Numbered from the stretch's first letter, positions 5,059 through 15,463 are shown. The stretch is DNA of 15,562 bases from Gammaproteobacteria bacterium (GCA_024280535.1 JAJRPY010000089.1:1-15562); one strand, 5' to 3'. The notes: a model not told the origin generated them from the letters alone. Translations and numbers: made by a program.

Positions 5059-5850
5059 ATGAAATCTTGTGATTTACCCGATACCCAAAATAACCCAGAT
5101 ATTCGCAAAATTGTGATTGACAGAGTCGGCATTAAAGATATTGCACACCCCATTGTTTATATTGATCGAGACGGCAATAAATTGCCAACAGTGGGTAATT
5201 TTACTATGACAGTGACTTTGCCAGAAAACGTTAAAGGCACACATATGTCACGCTTTATTCAGATTTTGAACGAAGGGCCTTGTGAATTTAGCAGTGATAG
5301 TTTTGGCAAAATTATAGAAAAAGTGCGTGACCGTTTGGAGTCTAGCACTGCCCATATCACGCTAGATTTTCCTTTCTTTAGAAAAAAATTCGCGCCTTCT
5401 TCGGGAGTCGAATCTTTAATGGATTATCGGGTGACCTTGTACGGTTCTTTGGAAAATGACAAGATTGAAGTGATGATGAAAGTCGTGGTTCCAGTTACCA
5501 GTCTTTGCCCTTGCTCAAAAAGTATTTCTAAGTACGGTGCGCATAATCAGCGTTCTCATATTACCATCAAAGCCAAGGCTGCTGCTGGAAAAACACTGCA
5601 TCTTGAGGATTTGATTGATCTTGCTGAGAAAAAAGCCTCTTGTGAGTTATATGCCATTCTTAAGCGTGAAGATGAAAAAGTGGTAACCGAAAGAGCCTAC
5701 GAAAACCCTGCATTTGTTGAGGATTTGGTACGTGATATTGCCGTGGACTTAAACACCAATGAGGCGATTAATTATTACAGTTTGGAGTCAGAAAACTTCG
5801 AATCTATCCATAATCATTCAGCCTATGCATTCATTGAAAAGCAAAAATGA
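5059..5850 (+). CDS. folE2: GTP cyclohydrolase IB (FolE2 type)
   Basis: A 263-residue enzyme that converts GTP to 7,8-dihydroneopterin triphosphate, the entry to folate and queuosine. It belongs to the FolE2 (COG1469) tunnelling-fold family rather than to zinc-dependent FolE. The typical N-terminus with VGIKDIAHPI is seen. The active-site segment PVTSLCPCSKSISKYGAHNQRSH contains the metal/catalytic cysteine (C150, CPC motif), H162 and H167. The start is ATG 5059 with GGAGGA at 5047-5052; an earlier in-frame ATG at 5014 lies inside queD and has no support. It overlaps aroG by four bases (ATGA). FolE2 enzymes can use metals other than zinc, so in some bacteria they serve under zinc shortage; no Zur-like site is evident here. 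Confidence 0.95.
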   Translation: MKSCDLPDTQNNPDIRKIVIDRVGIKDIAHPIVYIDRDGNKLPTVGNFTMTVTLPENVKGTHMSRFIQILNEGPCEFSSDSFGKIIEKVRDRLESSTAHITLDFPFFRKKFAPSSGVESLMDYRVTLYGSLENDKIEVMMKVVVPVTSLCPCSKSISKYGAHNQRSHITIKAKAAAGKTLHLEDLIDLAEKKASCELYAILKREDEKVVTERAYENPAFVEDLVRDIAVDLNTNEAINYYSLESENFESIHNHSAYAFIEKQK

Positions 5851-6914
5851 TTAAAAATCTTTTAAAAAAAATTAGCAATATTCGCATTACCAAGGCAGAA
5901 TCCATCACCCCGCCGATTGTTTTCATTAAGCGTTATGGGGTTAAAAAACCGCAGTCTGATTTTATTGTCAGTGCGCGTAAAACCATTGCCAATATTATTG
6001 CTGGTGAGGATAAGCGCCTGCTGGTTGTGGTAGGGCCTTGTTCTATTCACGACCCAGAAGCTGCTATGGAATATGCGCATAAATTGGTTAAACTGAAAGA
6101 CCAATTCAAGGACGAATTGTTTATCGTTATGCGAGTTTATTTTGAAAAACCGCGTACTACAGTGGGTTGGAAAGGGCTGATTTATGACCCTAATTTAGAC
6201 AACAGTTTTGATATGGAAAAAGGCTTTGGGCTGGCACGCCGTTTGTTGTTAGATTTATCCAAAATAGGTATGCCCAGTGCCACAGAATATCTGGATTTAA
6301 TCACTCCTCAATATATATCAGATTTAATTTCATGGGGGGCAATCGGCGCACGCACAACGCAGAGCCAAACGCATCGGGAGCTGGCATCTGGCTTGTCTTG
6401 CCCAGTGGGTTTTAAAAATGGCACGGACGGCAATGCGCAAATTGCCATTGATGCGATTATTTCGGCTGCTAGTTCGCATATGTTTTGGTCGATTAATAAA
6501 AAAGGCTTGGCAAATCGTTATACCACCACGGGCAATCCAAATTGCCATGTTATTTTGCGAGGTGGAGAGAGTGGCCCGAATTATGCCAAAAAGGATGTTG
6601 AAGCAGTTGCTAAAAAATTGACAGAAAATGGGCTGTCAAGCAAAATTATGGTTGATTTTTCGCATGCCAATTCTCAGAAAAAATTTAAAAATCAACTATT
6701 GGTTGCTGATGAAATTGCCAGACAAATTTCTGCTGGTTCAAAGCACATAGTTGGTGCTATGATTGAGTCAAATATTAACGAAGGCAATCAGCCAGTTGGG
6801 CCGTTAGAATCACTCAAATATGGGGTGAGCATTACGGATGGCTGTATTAATTTGGCAGATACTGAAATGTTGCTAAAAACACTGGCGCAAGCAGTGCGTT
6901 CAACCAATCCTTAA
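5847..6914 (+). CDS. aroG: 3-deoxy-7-phosphoheptulonate (DAHP) synthase, class I
   Basis: A 355-residue enzyme condensing phosphoenolpyruvate and erythrose 4-phosphate to DAHP, the first step of the shikimate pathway. It is of the E. coli AroF/G/H class. Motifs in order: GPCSIHDP (63-70, metal ligand C65), KPRTTVGWKGLIYDP (101-115), GARTTQSQTHRELASGLS (168-184), VGFKNGTDGN (187-196) and VDFSHANSQKK (269-279, metal ligand H273). Length is normal (E. coli 350). Which isozyme it is, and which aromatic amino acid inhibits it, cannot be told from sequence alone; the symbol denotes the family. It is the last gene of the cluster and overlaps folE2, so it is probably co-translated. Confidence 0.95.
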   Translation: MIKNLLKKISNIRITKAESITPPIVFIKRYGVKKPQSDFIVSARKTIANIIAGEDKRLLVVVGPCSIHDPEAAMEYAHKLVKLKDQFKDELFIVMRVYFEKPRTTVGWKGLIYDPNLDNSFDMEKGFGLARRLLLDLSKIGMPSATEYLDLITPQYISDLISWGAIGARTTQSQTHRELASGLSCPVGFKNGTDGNAQIAIDAIISAASSHMFWSINKKGLANRYTTTGNPNCHVILRGGESGPNYAKKDVEAVAKKLTENGLSSKIMVDFSHANSQKKFKNQLLVADEIARQISAGSKHIVGAMIESNINEGNQPVGPLESLKYGVSITDGCINLADTEMLLKTLAQAVRSTNP

Positions 6915-7029
6915 AAAACTTTTGCTTAATTTTCTCATGTTTTAAATAACCCGTTTAGTCCACTCTTAACAGATTGAATTTTTTTCTAATATTCACTTGT
7001 TTTTAGTGTCTAAATTGATGCGTTTAGGG

Positions 7030-7035
7030 TACAAT
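7030..7035 (+). promoter_or_regulatory. Possible -10 box of gyrA
   Basis: TACAAT (5/6) lies 31 bases before the gyrA ATG in the only gap between aroG and gyrA. No -35 stands at normal spacing (TTGATG at 7015-7020 is only nine bases away), so this is tentative. Confidence 0.35.
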
Positions 7036-7066
7036 AAATACTAATTTAATCAAGCGAATTTTTTGT

Positions 7067-9661
7067 ATGTCAGACGAGATAATTGACCCCGAAAATCTGG
7101 ACACTTTTAAGCCTAATTTTCCAATAGTAACCATTGAAGACGAGATGCGTAATTCTTATTTGGAATACGCCATGAGTGTGATTGTTGGGCGTGCATTACC
7201 AGATGTTCGAGATGGGCTTAAGCCAGTCCACAGGCGCGTATTATACGCCATGGACGTGCTTGGCAATGATTACAATAAAGCCTATAAAAAATCTGCCCGT
7301 ATTGTCGGTGACGTGATTGGTAAATATCATCCACATGGTGATACTGCCGTCTATGACACCATTGTGCGTATGGCGCAGCCGTTTTCAATGCGTAATATTC
7401 TTATTGATGGTCAGGGTAATTTTGGTTCGGTTGATGGCGATTCAGCAGCAGCAATGCGTTATACAGAAATTCGCATGGCTAAGTTGTCACACGAATTATT
7501 ACGCGATTTGGACAAAAATACCGTTGATTTTATCGATAATTACGATGGCTCAGAATCCGAGCCAAGTGTGTTGCCAGCGCGAGTGCCTAATCTATTGGCC
7601 AATGGCTCGTCAGGCATTGCCGTTGGTATGGCAACCAACATTCCGCCGCACAATCTTGGCGAAGTGATTGAGGCCTGTTTGGGCGTTATTGACAATGAGC
7701 ATATTACAGTTGATGAATTATTAGACATTATGCCAGGTCCTGATTTTCCAACTGCCGGCATTATTAACGGTGCCAGCGGCATTCGTCAAGCGTACGAAAC
7801 TGGCAAAGGCAAAATTTATCTGCGCTCCGTGTCTCATATCGAGGGCGAAGACAAACAAAGTATTGTGGTTACAGAATTACCCTATCAAGTCAATAAGGCA
7901 CGTTTAATCGGAAAAATTGCTGATTTGGTTAGGGACAAACGCATTGATGGTATCACTGGCCTTAGAGATGAGTCCGACAAAGACGGCATGCGTATGGTGA
8001 TTGAGCTTCGTCGTGGCGAAGTGCCTGAGGTGATGCTGAATAATTTATACAAGCTAACTGAAATGCAAACAGTATTTGGCATTAATATGGTGGCAATTGA
8101 TAAGGGCATGCCTAAATTGATGACGCTAAAAGGCATTTTAGAGGCCTTTATTGCTCATAGAAGAGATGTGGTGACCCGTCGTTCTATTTTCGATTTAAAT
8201 AAAGCTAGAAGTAGGGCGCACTTATTAGAAGGCTTATCGGTTGCATTGCATAGTATCGATGACATTATTGAATTGATAAAATCTGCCAACAATCCTACCG
8301 AGGCCAAAGAGAGTCTGGTGGCTAAAACTTGGGATGGTTCGGTTATTAAAGAGTTAATTGGTGATCGTGATATGGCTATGTTTAAGCCAGAAACTTTATT
8401 GCCTGAGCTTGGCTTGCAGGAAAATGGCAATTATCAGTTGTCCGTTCAGCAGGCACAAGCCATTCTAGACCTCAAACTTCATCGTTTAACCGGCCTAGAA
8501 AAAGACAAAATTTTTGATGAATTTAATGAGCTATTAGAGCGCATTAAATATTTATTAGACATCTTGCAAAACCCAGATAGATTAATGCAAGTCATTCGCG
8601 ATGAGCTTAATGAAATCCGCGAACAATACGCTAATGCGCGATTAACACAAATCATTGAGCACAAAATCGACCTCACATTAGAAGATTTAATTGCCGAAGA
8701 AGAGCGCGTGGTAACCCTATCACACGGCGGCTATGTTAAGGCACAATCGCTCAGTGATTATCAAGCACAGCGCCGTGGTGGCAAGGGAAAAACTGCGACC
8801 AAGATGAAAGATGAAGATTTTGTTGATCAACTATTTGTTGCCAATTCGCATGATACGGTATTGTGTTTTTCATCAACGGGCAAGGTGCATTGGCTCAAAG
8901 TATATGAATTGCCTGTAGCATCACGCACTGCCAGGGGTAAGCCGATTATTAATTTATTGCCACTTGGAAAAGATGAAGTGATTAACGCCATTTTGCCAGT
9001 CTCAGAGTTTAGCGAATCGCAGTATGTATTTATGGTGACCAGTTCAGGTACTTGTAAAAAAACCTCATTGACCAATTTTGCCCGTCCTAGAAAGGGTGGT
9101 ATTATCGCGCTTGAGTTAAGAGATGGCGATAAATTAGTCGGTGTGGAAATTACCTCAGGCGAGCAGAATATTATGCTATTTTCAGCCAATGGCAAATCAA
9201 TTCGCTTTAAAGAGGCTGATGTTCGGGCAGTAGGGCGTACTGCCATTGGTGTACGCGGTATGAAGTTGGTTGATGATAAAGTGGTTTCCATGATTGTGGC
9301 AGATGGCCACAGCCCAATTCTAACTGCCACTGAAAAAGGCTATGGCAAGCGTACCAAATTAGAAGAATACCGCGCTCAAACTCGTGGCGGTTTGGGTTCT
9401 ATTTCTATTAAAACCTCAGCCCGTAATGGCAAAGTGATTGGCGCCATCCAAGTGACAGATGCGGATGAAATGATGCTAATTTCCAACAAAGGAACGCTGG
9501 TTCGTGCACGTGCATCAGATGTATCTATTATTGGTCGCAACACCCAAGGTGTCACGTTGATTAACATTGCCAAAGGCGAAAAACTGGTTTCAGTGGCCAA
9601 AATTGTAGAGGCCGAAGAGGATATTACTAGCGAAACAGAAGTACTTGATACGGACGAATAA
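7067..9661 (+). CDS. gyrA: DNA gyrase subunit A
   Basis: An 864-residue subunit of the A2B2 gyrase that introduces negative supercoils. The N-terminal breakage-reunion domain has [22 protein letters not shown] (36-57), the quinolone-resistance region [13 protein letters not shown] (88-100) and catalytic Y132 in AAAMRYTE. The C-terminal beta-pinwheel (about 540-840) includes the GyrA box QRRGGKG (568-574), which marks it as gyrase and not topoisomerase IV. An acidic tail ([15 protein letters not shown]) closes the protein, as usual. T93 occupies the site of E. coli S83. The ATG has no clear Shine-Dalgarno site. The gene stands alone on the plus strand and ends tail to tail with prfC. Confidence 0.99.
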   Translation: MSDEIIDPENLDTFKPNFPIVTIEDEMRNSYLEYAMSVIVGRALPDVRDGLKPVHRRVLYAMDVLGNDYNKAYKKSARIVGDVIGKYHPHGDTAVYDTIVRMAQPFSMRNILIDGQGNFGSVDGDSAAAMRYTEIRMAKLSHELLRDLDKNTVDFIDNYDGSESEPSVLPARVPNLLANGSSGIAVGMATNIPPHNLGEVIEACLGVIDNEHITVDELLDIMPGPDFPTAGIINGASGIRQAYETGKGKIYLRSVSHIEGEDKQSIVVTELPYQVNKARLIGKIADLVRDKRIDGITGLRDESDKDGMRMVIELRRGEVPEVMLNNLYKLTEMQTVFGINMVAIDKGMPKLMTLKGILEAFIAHRRDVVTRRSIFDLNKARSRAHLLEGLSVALHSIDDIIELIKSANNPTEAKESLVAKTWDGSVIKELIGDRDMAMFKPETLLPELGLQENGNYQLSVQQAQAILDLKLHRLTGLEKDKIFDEFNELLERIKYLLDILQNPDRLMQVIRDELNEIREQYANARLTQIIEHKIDLTLEDLIAEEERVVTLSHGGYVKAQSLSDYQAQRRGGKGKTATKMKDEDFVDQLFVANSHDTVLCFSSTGKVHWLKVYELPVASRTARGKPIINLLPLGKDEVINAILPVSEFSESQYVFMVTSSGTCKKTSLTNFARPRKGGIIALELRDGDKLVGVEITSGEQNIMLFSANGKSIRFKEADVRAVGRTAIGVRGMKLVDDKVVSMIVADGHSPILTATEKGYGKRTKLEEYRAQTRGGLGSISIKTSARNGKVIGAIQVTDADEMMLISNKGTLVRARASDVSIIGRNTQGVTLINIAKGEKLVSVAKIVEAEEDITSETEVLDTDE

Positions 9662-9760
9662 CGGTATTTTTTAAGAGGTGAGTAAACTTTTTAAATAGCA
9701 TTAACGGATATTTTATTAATATTGGCATTGCAAAAATAAAGCATCAAATAATGGATATTT

Positions 9761-11329
9761 TTAGTGTTCTCGCGTGGCAGAAAAGGTTAAATTAGGATGA
9801 CGCTCCATGGTGAGTTGCAAATTAACCATAGACGGGGCAAGATACGCCAACATCCCAGCAGAATCAATGGCAATATTATTACCTGCTTTAATTTTTAATT
9901 GCTCAATATCTTTATCACTGCCACTGACCCATCTTGCTGTGGCAATAGCAATGTTTTCAAATTGACAATCGACATTGTATTCGTATTTTAGCCGGTGAGC
10001 GACCACATCAAACTGCAATACACCAACTGCGCCCAAGATTTGGGAAGTGTTAATCATAGGGCGGAATACTTGGGTGGCACCTTCTTCGGAGAGTTGGTCG
10101 AGGCCTTTTTGTAATGCCTTGGCTTTAAGTGGGTCTTTTAGTTGAGCGCGACGAAATAATTCTGGGGCAAAGTTGGGAATGCCTTTAAAAGTGAGTTTCT
10201 CGCCCTGAGTAAAAGTATCGCCAATACGAATACCGCCGTGATTATGAATGCCAATCACATCCCCGGCATAGGCCAGTTCGGTTGCGTTGCGTTCGCGCGA
10301 CATAAAAGTAACCGCATTGGCAATTTTGATTTGCTTGCCGGTGGACACTTGTAAAACCTTCATACCTTTTTGATATTGCCCGCTAACAAGGCGCATAAAT
10401 GCCAGACGGTCGTGGTGTTTTGGGTTCATATTGGCTTGAATTTTAAAAATAAAGCCAGTGAATTTTTCCTCATTAGGTGCAACATTGCGCACATCTGAGG
10501 CTCTATTTTGAGGCATGGGCGCATATTGAATAAAACCATCAAGCAAATTTTGAATGCCGAAATTAGAAATGGCTGAACCGAAAAATACTGGGGTTTGCTT
10601 GCCAGCTAAAAACTCATCAACATCAAAAGGCGTGGTGGTTTCGGTAATTAATGCCACTTCTTCGCGCATTTCAGCAGCCACATCCGCACCCAGTAGTTCA
10701 TCAACCTGTGGATGATTAACGCCGTCGATAATAATATTTTCACCCACTTCAGAATTTTTACCTGCCTCGTATAAGTAAATTTTGTCCTCCAGCAAATGTA
10801 CCACGCCTTTAAAACGTTTGCCCATGCCAATCGGCCAGGTAATTGGCGCACATTCAATGTTTAGCACGTTTTCCACTTCGTCTAACAGGTCAATAGGTGT
10901 TTTGCCTTCTCGGTCCAGTTTGTTGATGAAAGTGAGAATTGGGGTATCACGCAATCGACAAACTTCCATCAGTTTAATGGTGCGCATTTCCACCCCTTTG
11001 GCAACGTCAATCACCATCAATGCTGAATCGACCGCAGTTAGGGTGCGATACGTATCTTCGGAAAAATCTTCATGCCCTGGGGTATCGAGTAGATTAATCA
11101 CGTGTTTATCATACTCAAATTGCATAATGGAGGAGGTGATGGAAATGCCACGCTCTTTTTCCATGGCCATCCAGTCGGAAGTTGCATGTGTGCTGGCCTT
11201 TCTGGCTTTGACACTGCCGGCAGTTTTGATCGCACCTGCATATAATAATAATTTTTCAGTGACGGTAGTTTTGCCAGCATCAGGGTGGGAAATAATCGCA
11301 AAAGTGCGACGCTTGGAAATTGCAGACAT
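9761..11329 (-). CDS. prfC: Peptide chain release factor 3 (RF3)
   Basis: A 522-residue translational GTPase that removes RF1/RF2 from the ribosome after termination. The G domain shows SHPDAGKTT (14-22), [16 protein letters not shown] (49-64, switch I and the RF3 signature), DTPGHEDF (82-89) and NKLD (136-139). The later EF-Tu-like and RF3 C-terminal domains are complete, with [11 protein letters not shown] near residue 430. Length fits the family (E. coli 529). The CARDS-type '[12 protein letters not shown]' segment separates it from EF-G and from tetracycline-resistance factors. It starts two bases after the deaminase stop with no Shine-Dalgarno site, so it is probably translated by coupling as the last gene of the minus-strand run. 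No clear intrinsic terminator is seen in the gap to gyrA. Confidence 0.98.
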   Translation of the reverse strand: MSAISKRRTFAIISHPDAGKTTVTEKLLLYAGAIKTAGSVKARKASTHATSDWMAMEKERGISITSSIMQFEYDKHVINLLDTPGHEDFSEDTYRTLTAVDSALMVIDVAKGVEMRTIKLMEVCRLRDTPILTFINKLDREGKTPIDLLDEVENVLNIECAPITWPIGMGKRFKGVVHLLEDKIYLYEAGKNSEVGENIIIDGVNHPQVDELLGADVAAEMREEVALITETTTPFDVDEFLAGKQTPVFFGSAISNFGIQNLLDGFIQYAPMPQNRASDVRNVAPNEEKFTGFIFKIQANMNPKHHDRLAFMRLVSGQYQKGMKVLQVSTGKQIKIANAVTFMSRERNATELAYAGDVIGIHNHGGIRIGDTFTQGEKLTFKGIPNFAPELFRRAQLKDPLKAKALQKGLDQLSEEGATQVFRPMINTSQILGAVGVLQFDVVAHRLKYEYNVDCQFENIAIATARWVSGSDKDIEQLKIKAGNNIAIDSAGMLAYLAPSMVNLQLTMERHPNLTFSATREH

Positions 11330-11331
11330 GG

Positions 11332-11787
11332 TTATATTGTATGGATAATAATGAGTTCAACGCCGGCTTCATCAAACATAGCTTGTGAGAGTTTGACGCT
11401 TTCATTCCAGTGCGTTAGTTCTTTGGATTTTTGCACCACCACTTTTTTAATGCCAACTTGAATAATGCCTTTGGCACATTCTGAGCAAATTGGCAGTCCG
11501 TAAACATATAATGTGGCACCATCTAAAGAAGTGCCAGAATAAGTCGCATTGTAAATCGCATTCATTTCAGCATGTACGACGAATTTGTATTTGGTTTCTT
11601 TGTCGTTATAGCGCACATCGGTATCATCAATATTGCGCGGAAAGCCATTAAAGCCTTGAGAAAGTACCTCTTTTTTGCTACCAACGGTCACCGCACCGAC
11701 TTGGGTTGAGGGGTCTTTTGACCAGGTGGATACTTCTTTGGCAAGTGATAGGTAGCGCTTATCCCATTTGTTGAGTTTAGTTTCCAT
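11332..11787 (-). CDS. Deoxycytidylate (dCMP) deaminase family protein
   Basis: A 151-residue zinc-dependent cytidine-deaminase-fold enzyme; the closest described activity is dCMP to dUMP, feeding thymidylate synthesis. Zinc and catalytic residues are H72 and E74 (VVHAEMNAI) with C101 and C104 ([11 protein letters not shown]). The usual PCxxC is PICxxC here. The N-terminal [26 protein letters not shown] is characteristic of the dCMP deaminase/ComEB group and not of tRNA adenosine deaminase. It lies one base behind mraY and two bases before prfC, without its own ribosome site, so it is part of one transcription unit with them. The link to those genes seems to be genomic packing, not shared pathway. 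Confidence 0.9.
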   Translation of the reverse strand: METKLNKWDKRYLSLAKEVSTWSKDPSTQVGAVTVGSKKEVLSQGFNGFPRNIDDTDVRYNDKETKYKFVVHAEMNAIYNATYSGTSLDGATLYVYGLPICSECAKGIIQVGIKKVVVQKSKELTHWNESVKLSQAMFDEAGVELIIIHTI

Positions 11788-11788
11788 A

Positions 11789-12874
11789 TTAGCGTATTTT
11801 AATTGAAGCCAGACTAATTAGCACTAATATTAAAGTAGCCATCCAAAAACGTACAATAATTTTTGGCTCTGAAATGCCTTTTTTCTCAAAATGATGATGA
11901 ATGGGTGCCATTAAAAAAAAGCGTTTTTGGGTGCGTTTGTAATAAGCCACCTGAATAATAACACTTAAGGTTTCTGCCACAAACACACCCCCCATAATAA
12001 ATAATAAAATTTCTTGACGCAGAAGAATGGCAATTACCGCAAGCACAGCACCCAGCGCCAATGAACCCATATCGCCCATAAAAATCTCTGCCGGATAGGT
12101 GTTAAACCACAAAAATCCTAATCCCGCACCTACCAAGGCGGCGCAAATAACAAATAATTCGCCCGTACCCGGTATAAACGGCATATTTAGATAGTTTGAA
12201 AAATTATAATTACCACTAATATAAGCAAATAACGCCAGCGCGCCAGAGATTAAAATTACCGGCATAATTGCCAGCCCATCAAGTCCATCTGTGAGATTAA
12301 CCGCGTTAGAGGCACCAACAATCACAAAATACGTCAGCACAAGAAAGCCAACAATGCCGATTGAAAGTGTCACATCTTTAAAAAATGGAATGAGTAATTC
12401 TGTTTGAATTGGGTCTTGAATGGCAGTTACAATCCAAAATCCAATAGCAATGGCACCGAGTGACTGCCCCAGCATTTTTTGACGAGAGCTTAATCCGTCG
12501 GATGATTGTCGCTTGAGTTTTAAATAATCGTCAATAAAGCCAATGCCGCCAAAAATAATGCTGGTCGCCAAAACAATCCACAAATATACACACTGCCAAT
12601 CGGTCCAAATTAATGAGCTGAGTATAAAAGTAGATAAAATCATCATCCCACCCATCGTTGGCGTGCCAGATTTGGTTAGATGAGATGCAGGGCCATCGGT
12701 GCGGATGACTTGACCAATTTGGTATTGGTGCAGTTTTTTGATAAAGCGATGCCCTAGTGCCAAACTAATTAATAATGAGACAAGCATGGCCAGTACCGCT
12801 CTTAGGGTAAGGGAGTTTAGTACTTCAAAACTAGGATTGACCCTTGTTAAAAAACCAATCAGTTCTAAAAACAC
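11789..12874 (-). CDS. mraY: Phospho-N-acetylmuramoyl-pentapeptide transferase (MraY)
   Basis: A 361-residue inner-membrane enzyme with about ten membrane helices that transfers phospho-MurNAc-pentapeptide to undecaprenyl phosphate, forming lipid I. Catalytic and signature residues are present: D115-D116 in [18 protein letters not shown] (194-202, with D196), FMGDMGSL (265-272) and the HHH triad 326-328 in APIHHHFE. The start is GTG at 12872-12874; the N-terminus then aligns with E. coli MraY from the first helix and length is right (E. coli 360). No Shine-Dalgarno site is seen, and the gene starts six bases after the immunophilin stop, so coupling is likely. It is unusual that none of its normal dcw neighbours (murE, murF, murD, ftsW, murG) flanks it. 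Confidence 0.98.
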   Translation of the reverse strand: MFLELIGFLTRVNPSFEVLNSLTLRAVLAMLVSLLISLALGHRFIKKLHQYQIGQVIRTDGPASHLTKSGTPTMGGMMILSTFILSSLIWTDWQCVYLWIVLATSIIFGGIGFIDDYLKLKRQSSDGLSSRQKMLGQSLGAIAIGFWIVTAIQDPIQTELLIPFFKDVTLSIGIVGFLVLTYFVIVGASNAVNLTDGLDGLAIMPVILISGALALFAYISGNYNFSNYLNMPFIPGTGELFVICAALVGAGLGFLWFNTYPAEIFMGDMGSLALGAVLAVIAILLRQEILLFIMGGVFVAETLSVIIQVAYYKRTQKRFFLMAPIHHHFEKKGISEPKIIVRFWMATLILVLISLASIKIR

Positions 12875-12880
12875 AAAGGT

Positions 12881-13879
12881 TTATTTACTATCATTAATAG
12901 ACAATAATTCTAGTTCAAAAATTAAAATACTATCTGCTGCTAGCCCGTTGCGTTGATTGTCGCCATAAATTTGTGAAAATAGCGCAATTAGTGTGCGTTT
13001 TTCGCCAACTTTCATAGTCAATACTGAAGTATCAATTAGGCTAACAACAACGCCAGTTCCTGCTGCGAATGGTAAAGGCTCTCCGGTTTCTTTGAGACTG
13101 GTGCCATCGTCTAAACTAATCGAAAGGTTGATTTTGACCAAATCGCCTTTGTTAGGTTGTTTGCCTTGTCCTGCTTGGGTGGTTGAGACAAAATAGCCTT
13201 GTTTGTTTAATGTGGCGTTGGCATATTTTTTGTGCACAAAGGCGGCAAGTTTGGCGGTTTGCTTGGTGGATTCTTGCTTTTTTTGACCATTATACATTTC
13301 CTTAGTCGCCTTAAAAGTAGCTTCATCAGTGCTAAACGCTAAGGCTTTTTTGCCAATTCGGAGGATTTCAACTTTGCGAATAACATCCTCTTTTTTGATG
13401 GCATTAACAACTTTCATACCTTCAACCACTTTGCCAAATACGGTGTGTTTTCCATCTAGCCAAGGCGTGGCAGTATGAGTGATAAAAAACTGAGAGCCGT
13501 TTGTATTAGGCCCAGAATTTGCCATGGATAAAATACCGCCTGCGTTATGCGTTAAATCGGTAATTTCATCTCTAAATTTGTATCCCGGGCCCCCTGTGCC
13601 AGTGCCTTGTGGGTCGCCCCCTTGAATCATAAAATTATCAATCACTCGGTGAAACTTTAAGCCATCATAAAAAGGCTTACCAGCTGGAATGTTTGAAAGT
13701 TTGGTGCCTTCGGCTAAACCCACAAAGTTAATAACAGTTAGCGGGGCTTTTTCAAACTCAAGTTGAACAATAATATCACCCTGATTGGTGTGTAGATTGG
13801 CATACAGACCGTCATCAAGTTTGGCCTGTGAAGTGAGTGAAAACATAAGAGCAAAAACGATAAGAAAAAAACGAGACAT
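12881..13879 (-). CDS. Periplasmic cyclophilin-FKBP fusion (dual-family peptidyl-prolyl isomerase)
   Basis: A 332-residue protein with a Sec signal peptide (cleavage likely after SQA19). A complete cyclophilin domain follows at about 25-178. Its active-site residues correspond to human CypA R55, F60, Q63, W121 and H126: R78, F83, Q86, W140 and H145, with [13 protein letters not shown] and [10 protein letters not shown] intact. A lysine-rich linker (178-225) leads to a C-terminal FKBP-like domain (about 240-328): [46 protein letters not shown]. The FKBP Tyr82 equivalent (Y306) and Phe99 position are kept. Tyr26, Phe36-Asp37 and Trp59 seem replaced (L, LK, no Trp), so that domain may be weak as an isomerase and act in binding. 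It heads the minus-strand run with mraY and divergently faces the ferredoxin gene. Confidence 0.9.
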   Translation of the reverse strand: MSRFFLIVFALMFSLTSQAKLDDGLYANLHTNQGDIIVQLEFEKAPLTVINFVGLAEGTKLSNIPAGKPFYDGLKFHRVIDNFMIQGGDPQGTGTGGPGYKFRDEITDLTHNAGGILSMANSGPNTNGSQFFITHTATPWLDGKHTVFGKVVEGMKVVNAIKKEDVIRKVEILRIGKKALAFSTDEATFKATKEMYNGQKKQESTKQTAKLAAFVHKKYANATLNKQGYFVSTTQAGQGKQPNKGDLVKINLSISLDDGTSLKETGEPLPFAAGTGVVVSLIDTSVLTMKVGEKRTLIALFSQIYGDNQRNGLAADSILIFELELLSINDSK

Positions 13880-13991
13880 AAGCAGTATTTGGGTAGTTAA
13901 TTAAAGACGCTTATGATACCTAAAAAACACAATAAAAACTAGACTAACAATACGGTAAAATAAGATTTAATTTATTATTTACTTGTATTAG

Positions 13992-14234
<243 letters not shown>

Positions 14235-14262
14235 TATTAAGCCTTTTAAGCAAGCATTAAAA

Positions 14263-14285
14263 AAGGCGACCTATCAAGTCGCCTT
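14263..14285. terminator. Bidirectional intrinsic terminator
   Basis: AAGGCGAC (14263-14270) and GTCGCCTT (14278-14285) form a perfect eight-base stem with a seven-base loop. On the minus strand a run of six T follows (the best match, ending the aminotransferase transcript). On the plus strand a T-rich GTTTGTTTTT follows (ending the ferredoxin transcript). The position between two convergent genes fits a shared terminator. Confidence 0.88.
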
Positions 14286-14305
14286 GTTTGTTTTTGTTGC
14301 GGGTT

Positions 14306-15421
14306 TTATAATGCCAATGTGGCTTTTAATGCGGCTAATAATAAAGTGATATTCTCTTTTCTTGACGAATGCCCCATTAAGCCAATGCGCCACACTTTGC
14401 CCGCATAAGCCCCAAGACCCGCGCCAATTTCTAAGTTGTAGTCATTTAACAAAGTCGCACGTACAGCTGCATCATCAACCCCTTCAGGAATAAATACCGA
14501 GTTAAGCTGAGGCAGGCGATCTGCTTCCTTAACCGAGAAATTAATACCCATTGCTTCAAGACCTGCTTTTAGTTCTAGGTGATTAGCCTTATGACGCGCC
14601 CAAGAATTTTCCAGGCCTTCTTCGGTAATCATGACTAATGATTCATGCAAGCCATATAGTGTATTAACGGGTGCAGTATGGTGGTAGGTACGTTTTGCAC
14701 CTTCGCCCCAGTAGCCCATTACCAAATTTAAATCTAAAAACCAAGAAGTAACAGGCGTTTTTCGATTTTTAACCTTGCTTAAAGCGCGCTCGTTAAAGCT
14801 CACTGGCGAAATACCCGGCATAGCAGACAAACATTTTTGCGTGCCAGAATAAATCGCATCAATTTCCCATTCGTCAACCCGAAGTTCAGAGCCAGCCAAT
14901 GAAGTAACCGCATCAACAATAGTAATACAGTCGTTATCATGGGCAATTTTGCACAACGCCTTAGCGTCCGATTGAGCGCCCGTAGAAGTTTCAGCATGCA
15001 CAAAAGCCAAAATTTTTGCATCTGGATTGTCTTTTAATACTTGCTCAACCTTATCAGTTGACACTGCCTCACCCCATGCATCTTCAACCACAATTGCCTC
15101 ACCACCAAGCCGAGTAATATTCTCCTTCATACGCATACCAAACACGCCATTAATACAAACCACCACTTTATCACCCGCTTCAACCAAATTCGCAAAACAA
15201 GTCTCCATACCCGCCGACCCAGGCGCCGACACAGGCATGGTTAATTCGTTTTCAGTTTTAAAAATGCTTTTCAAGCCTTCTTTGGTTTCATTCATCATGC
15301 CCACAAATGCAGGATCTAAATGCCCAATCGTCGGACGAGCCATCGCTGATAAAATTCTTGGATGCACATCAGAAGGACCAGGCCCCATTAGCGTTCTTAC
15401 AGGTGGATTAAATGATTTCAT
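14306..15421 (-). CDS. Class V aminotransferase (alanine/serine-glyoxylate type)
   Basis: A 371-residue PLP enzyme, fold type I, of the AGT/SGAT group that transfers an amino group from serine or alanine to glyoxylate or a related keto acid. Visible: MGPGPSDVHPRIL (12-24), HLDP, SAPGSAGME (65-73), HAETSTGAQ (142-150), D170 in TIVDAVTSLAG (PLP N1 contact), Lys196 in YSGTQKCLSAMPG (Schiff base) and RIGLMGHSS near the C-terminus. Length fits the family (about 370-390). Substrate choice between serine, alanine and aspartate cannot be set from sequence, so no symbol is given. The ATG at 15421 has no Shine-Dalgarno site and a predicted leader of only about 22 bases. It is a single-gene unit ending at the shared terminator. 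Confidence 0.93.
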   Translation of the reverse strand: MKSFNPPVRTLMGPGPSDVHPRILSAMARPTIGHLDPAFVGMMNETKEGLKSIFKTENELTMPVSAPGSAGMETCFANLVEAGDKVVVCINGVFGMRMKENITRLGGEAIVVEDAWGEAVSTDKVEQVLKDNPDAKILAFVHAETSTGAQSDAKALCKIAHDNDCITIVDAVTSLAGSELRVDEWEIDAIYSGTQKCLSAMPGISPVSFNERALSKVKNRKTPVTSWFLDLNLVMGYWGEGAKRTYHHTAPVNTLYGLHESLVMITEEGLENSWARHKANHLELKAGLEAMGINFSVKEADRLPQLNSVFIPEGVDDAAVRATLLNDYNLEIGAGLGAYAGKVWRIGLMGHSSRKENITLLLAALKATLAL

Positions 15422-15445
15422 AGTATTATAAGATTAGAATAAAAA

Positions 15446-15463
15446 AAGCCATTATAATGGCTT
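15446..15463. promoter_or_regulatory. 18-bp perfect palindrome over the -10 box
   Basis: AAGCCATTATAATGGCTT reads the same on both strands and includes the TATAAT of the aminotransferase promoter. It may be an operator for a dimeric repressor. As RNA on the minus strand it could also form a short hairpin followed by seven T, i.e. a terminator for transcription arriving from the right, but the right-hand gene appears to point the other way. Confidence 0.45.

Noticed and set aside
7015..7035. TTGATG plus TACAAT as a full gyrA promoter
   Set aside because: The two boxes are only nine bases apart, too close for a sigma-70 promoter; only the -10 is kept as tentative.
10782..11348. 188-codon plus-strand ORF opposite prfC
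   Set aside because: It is antisense to the conserved G domain of RF3 and has no domain pattern.
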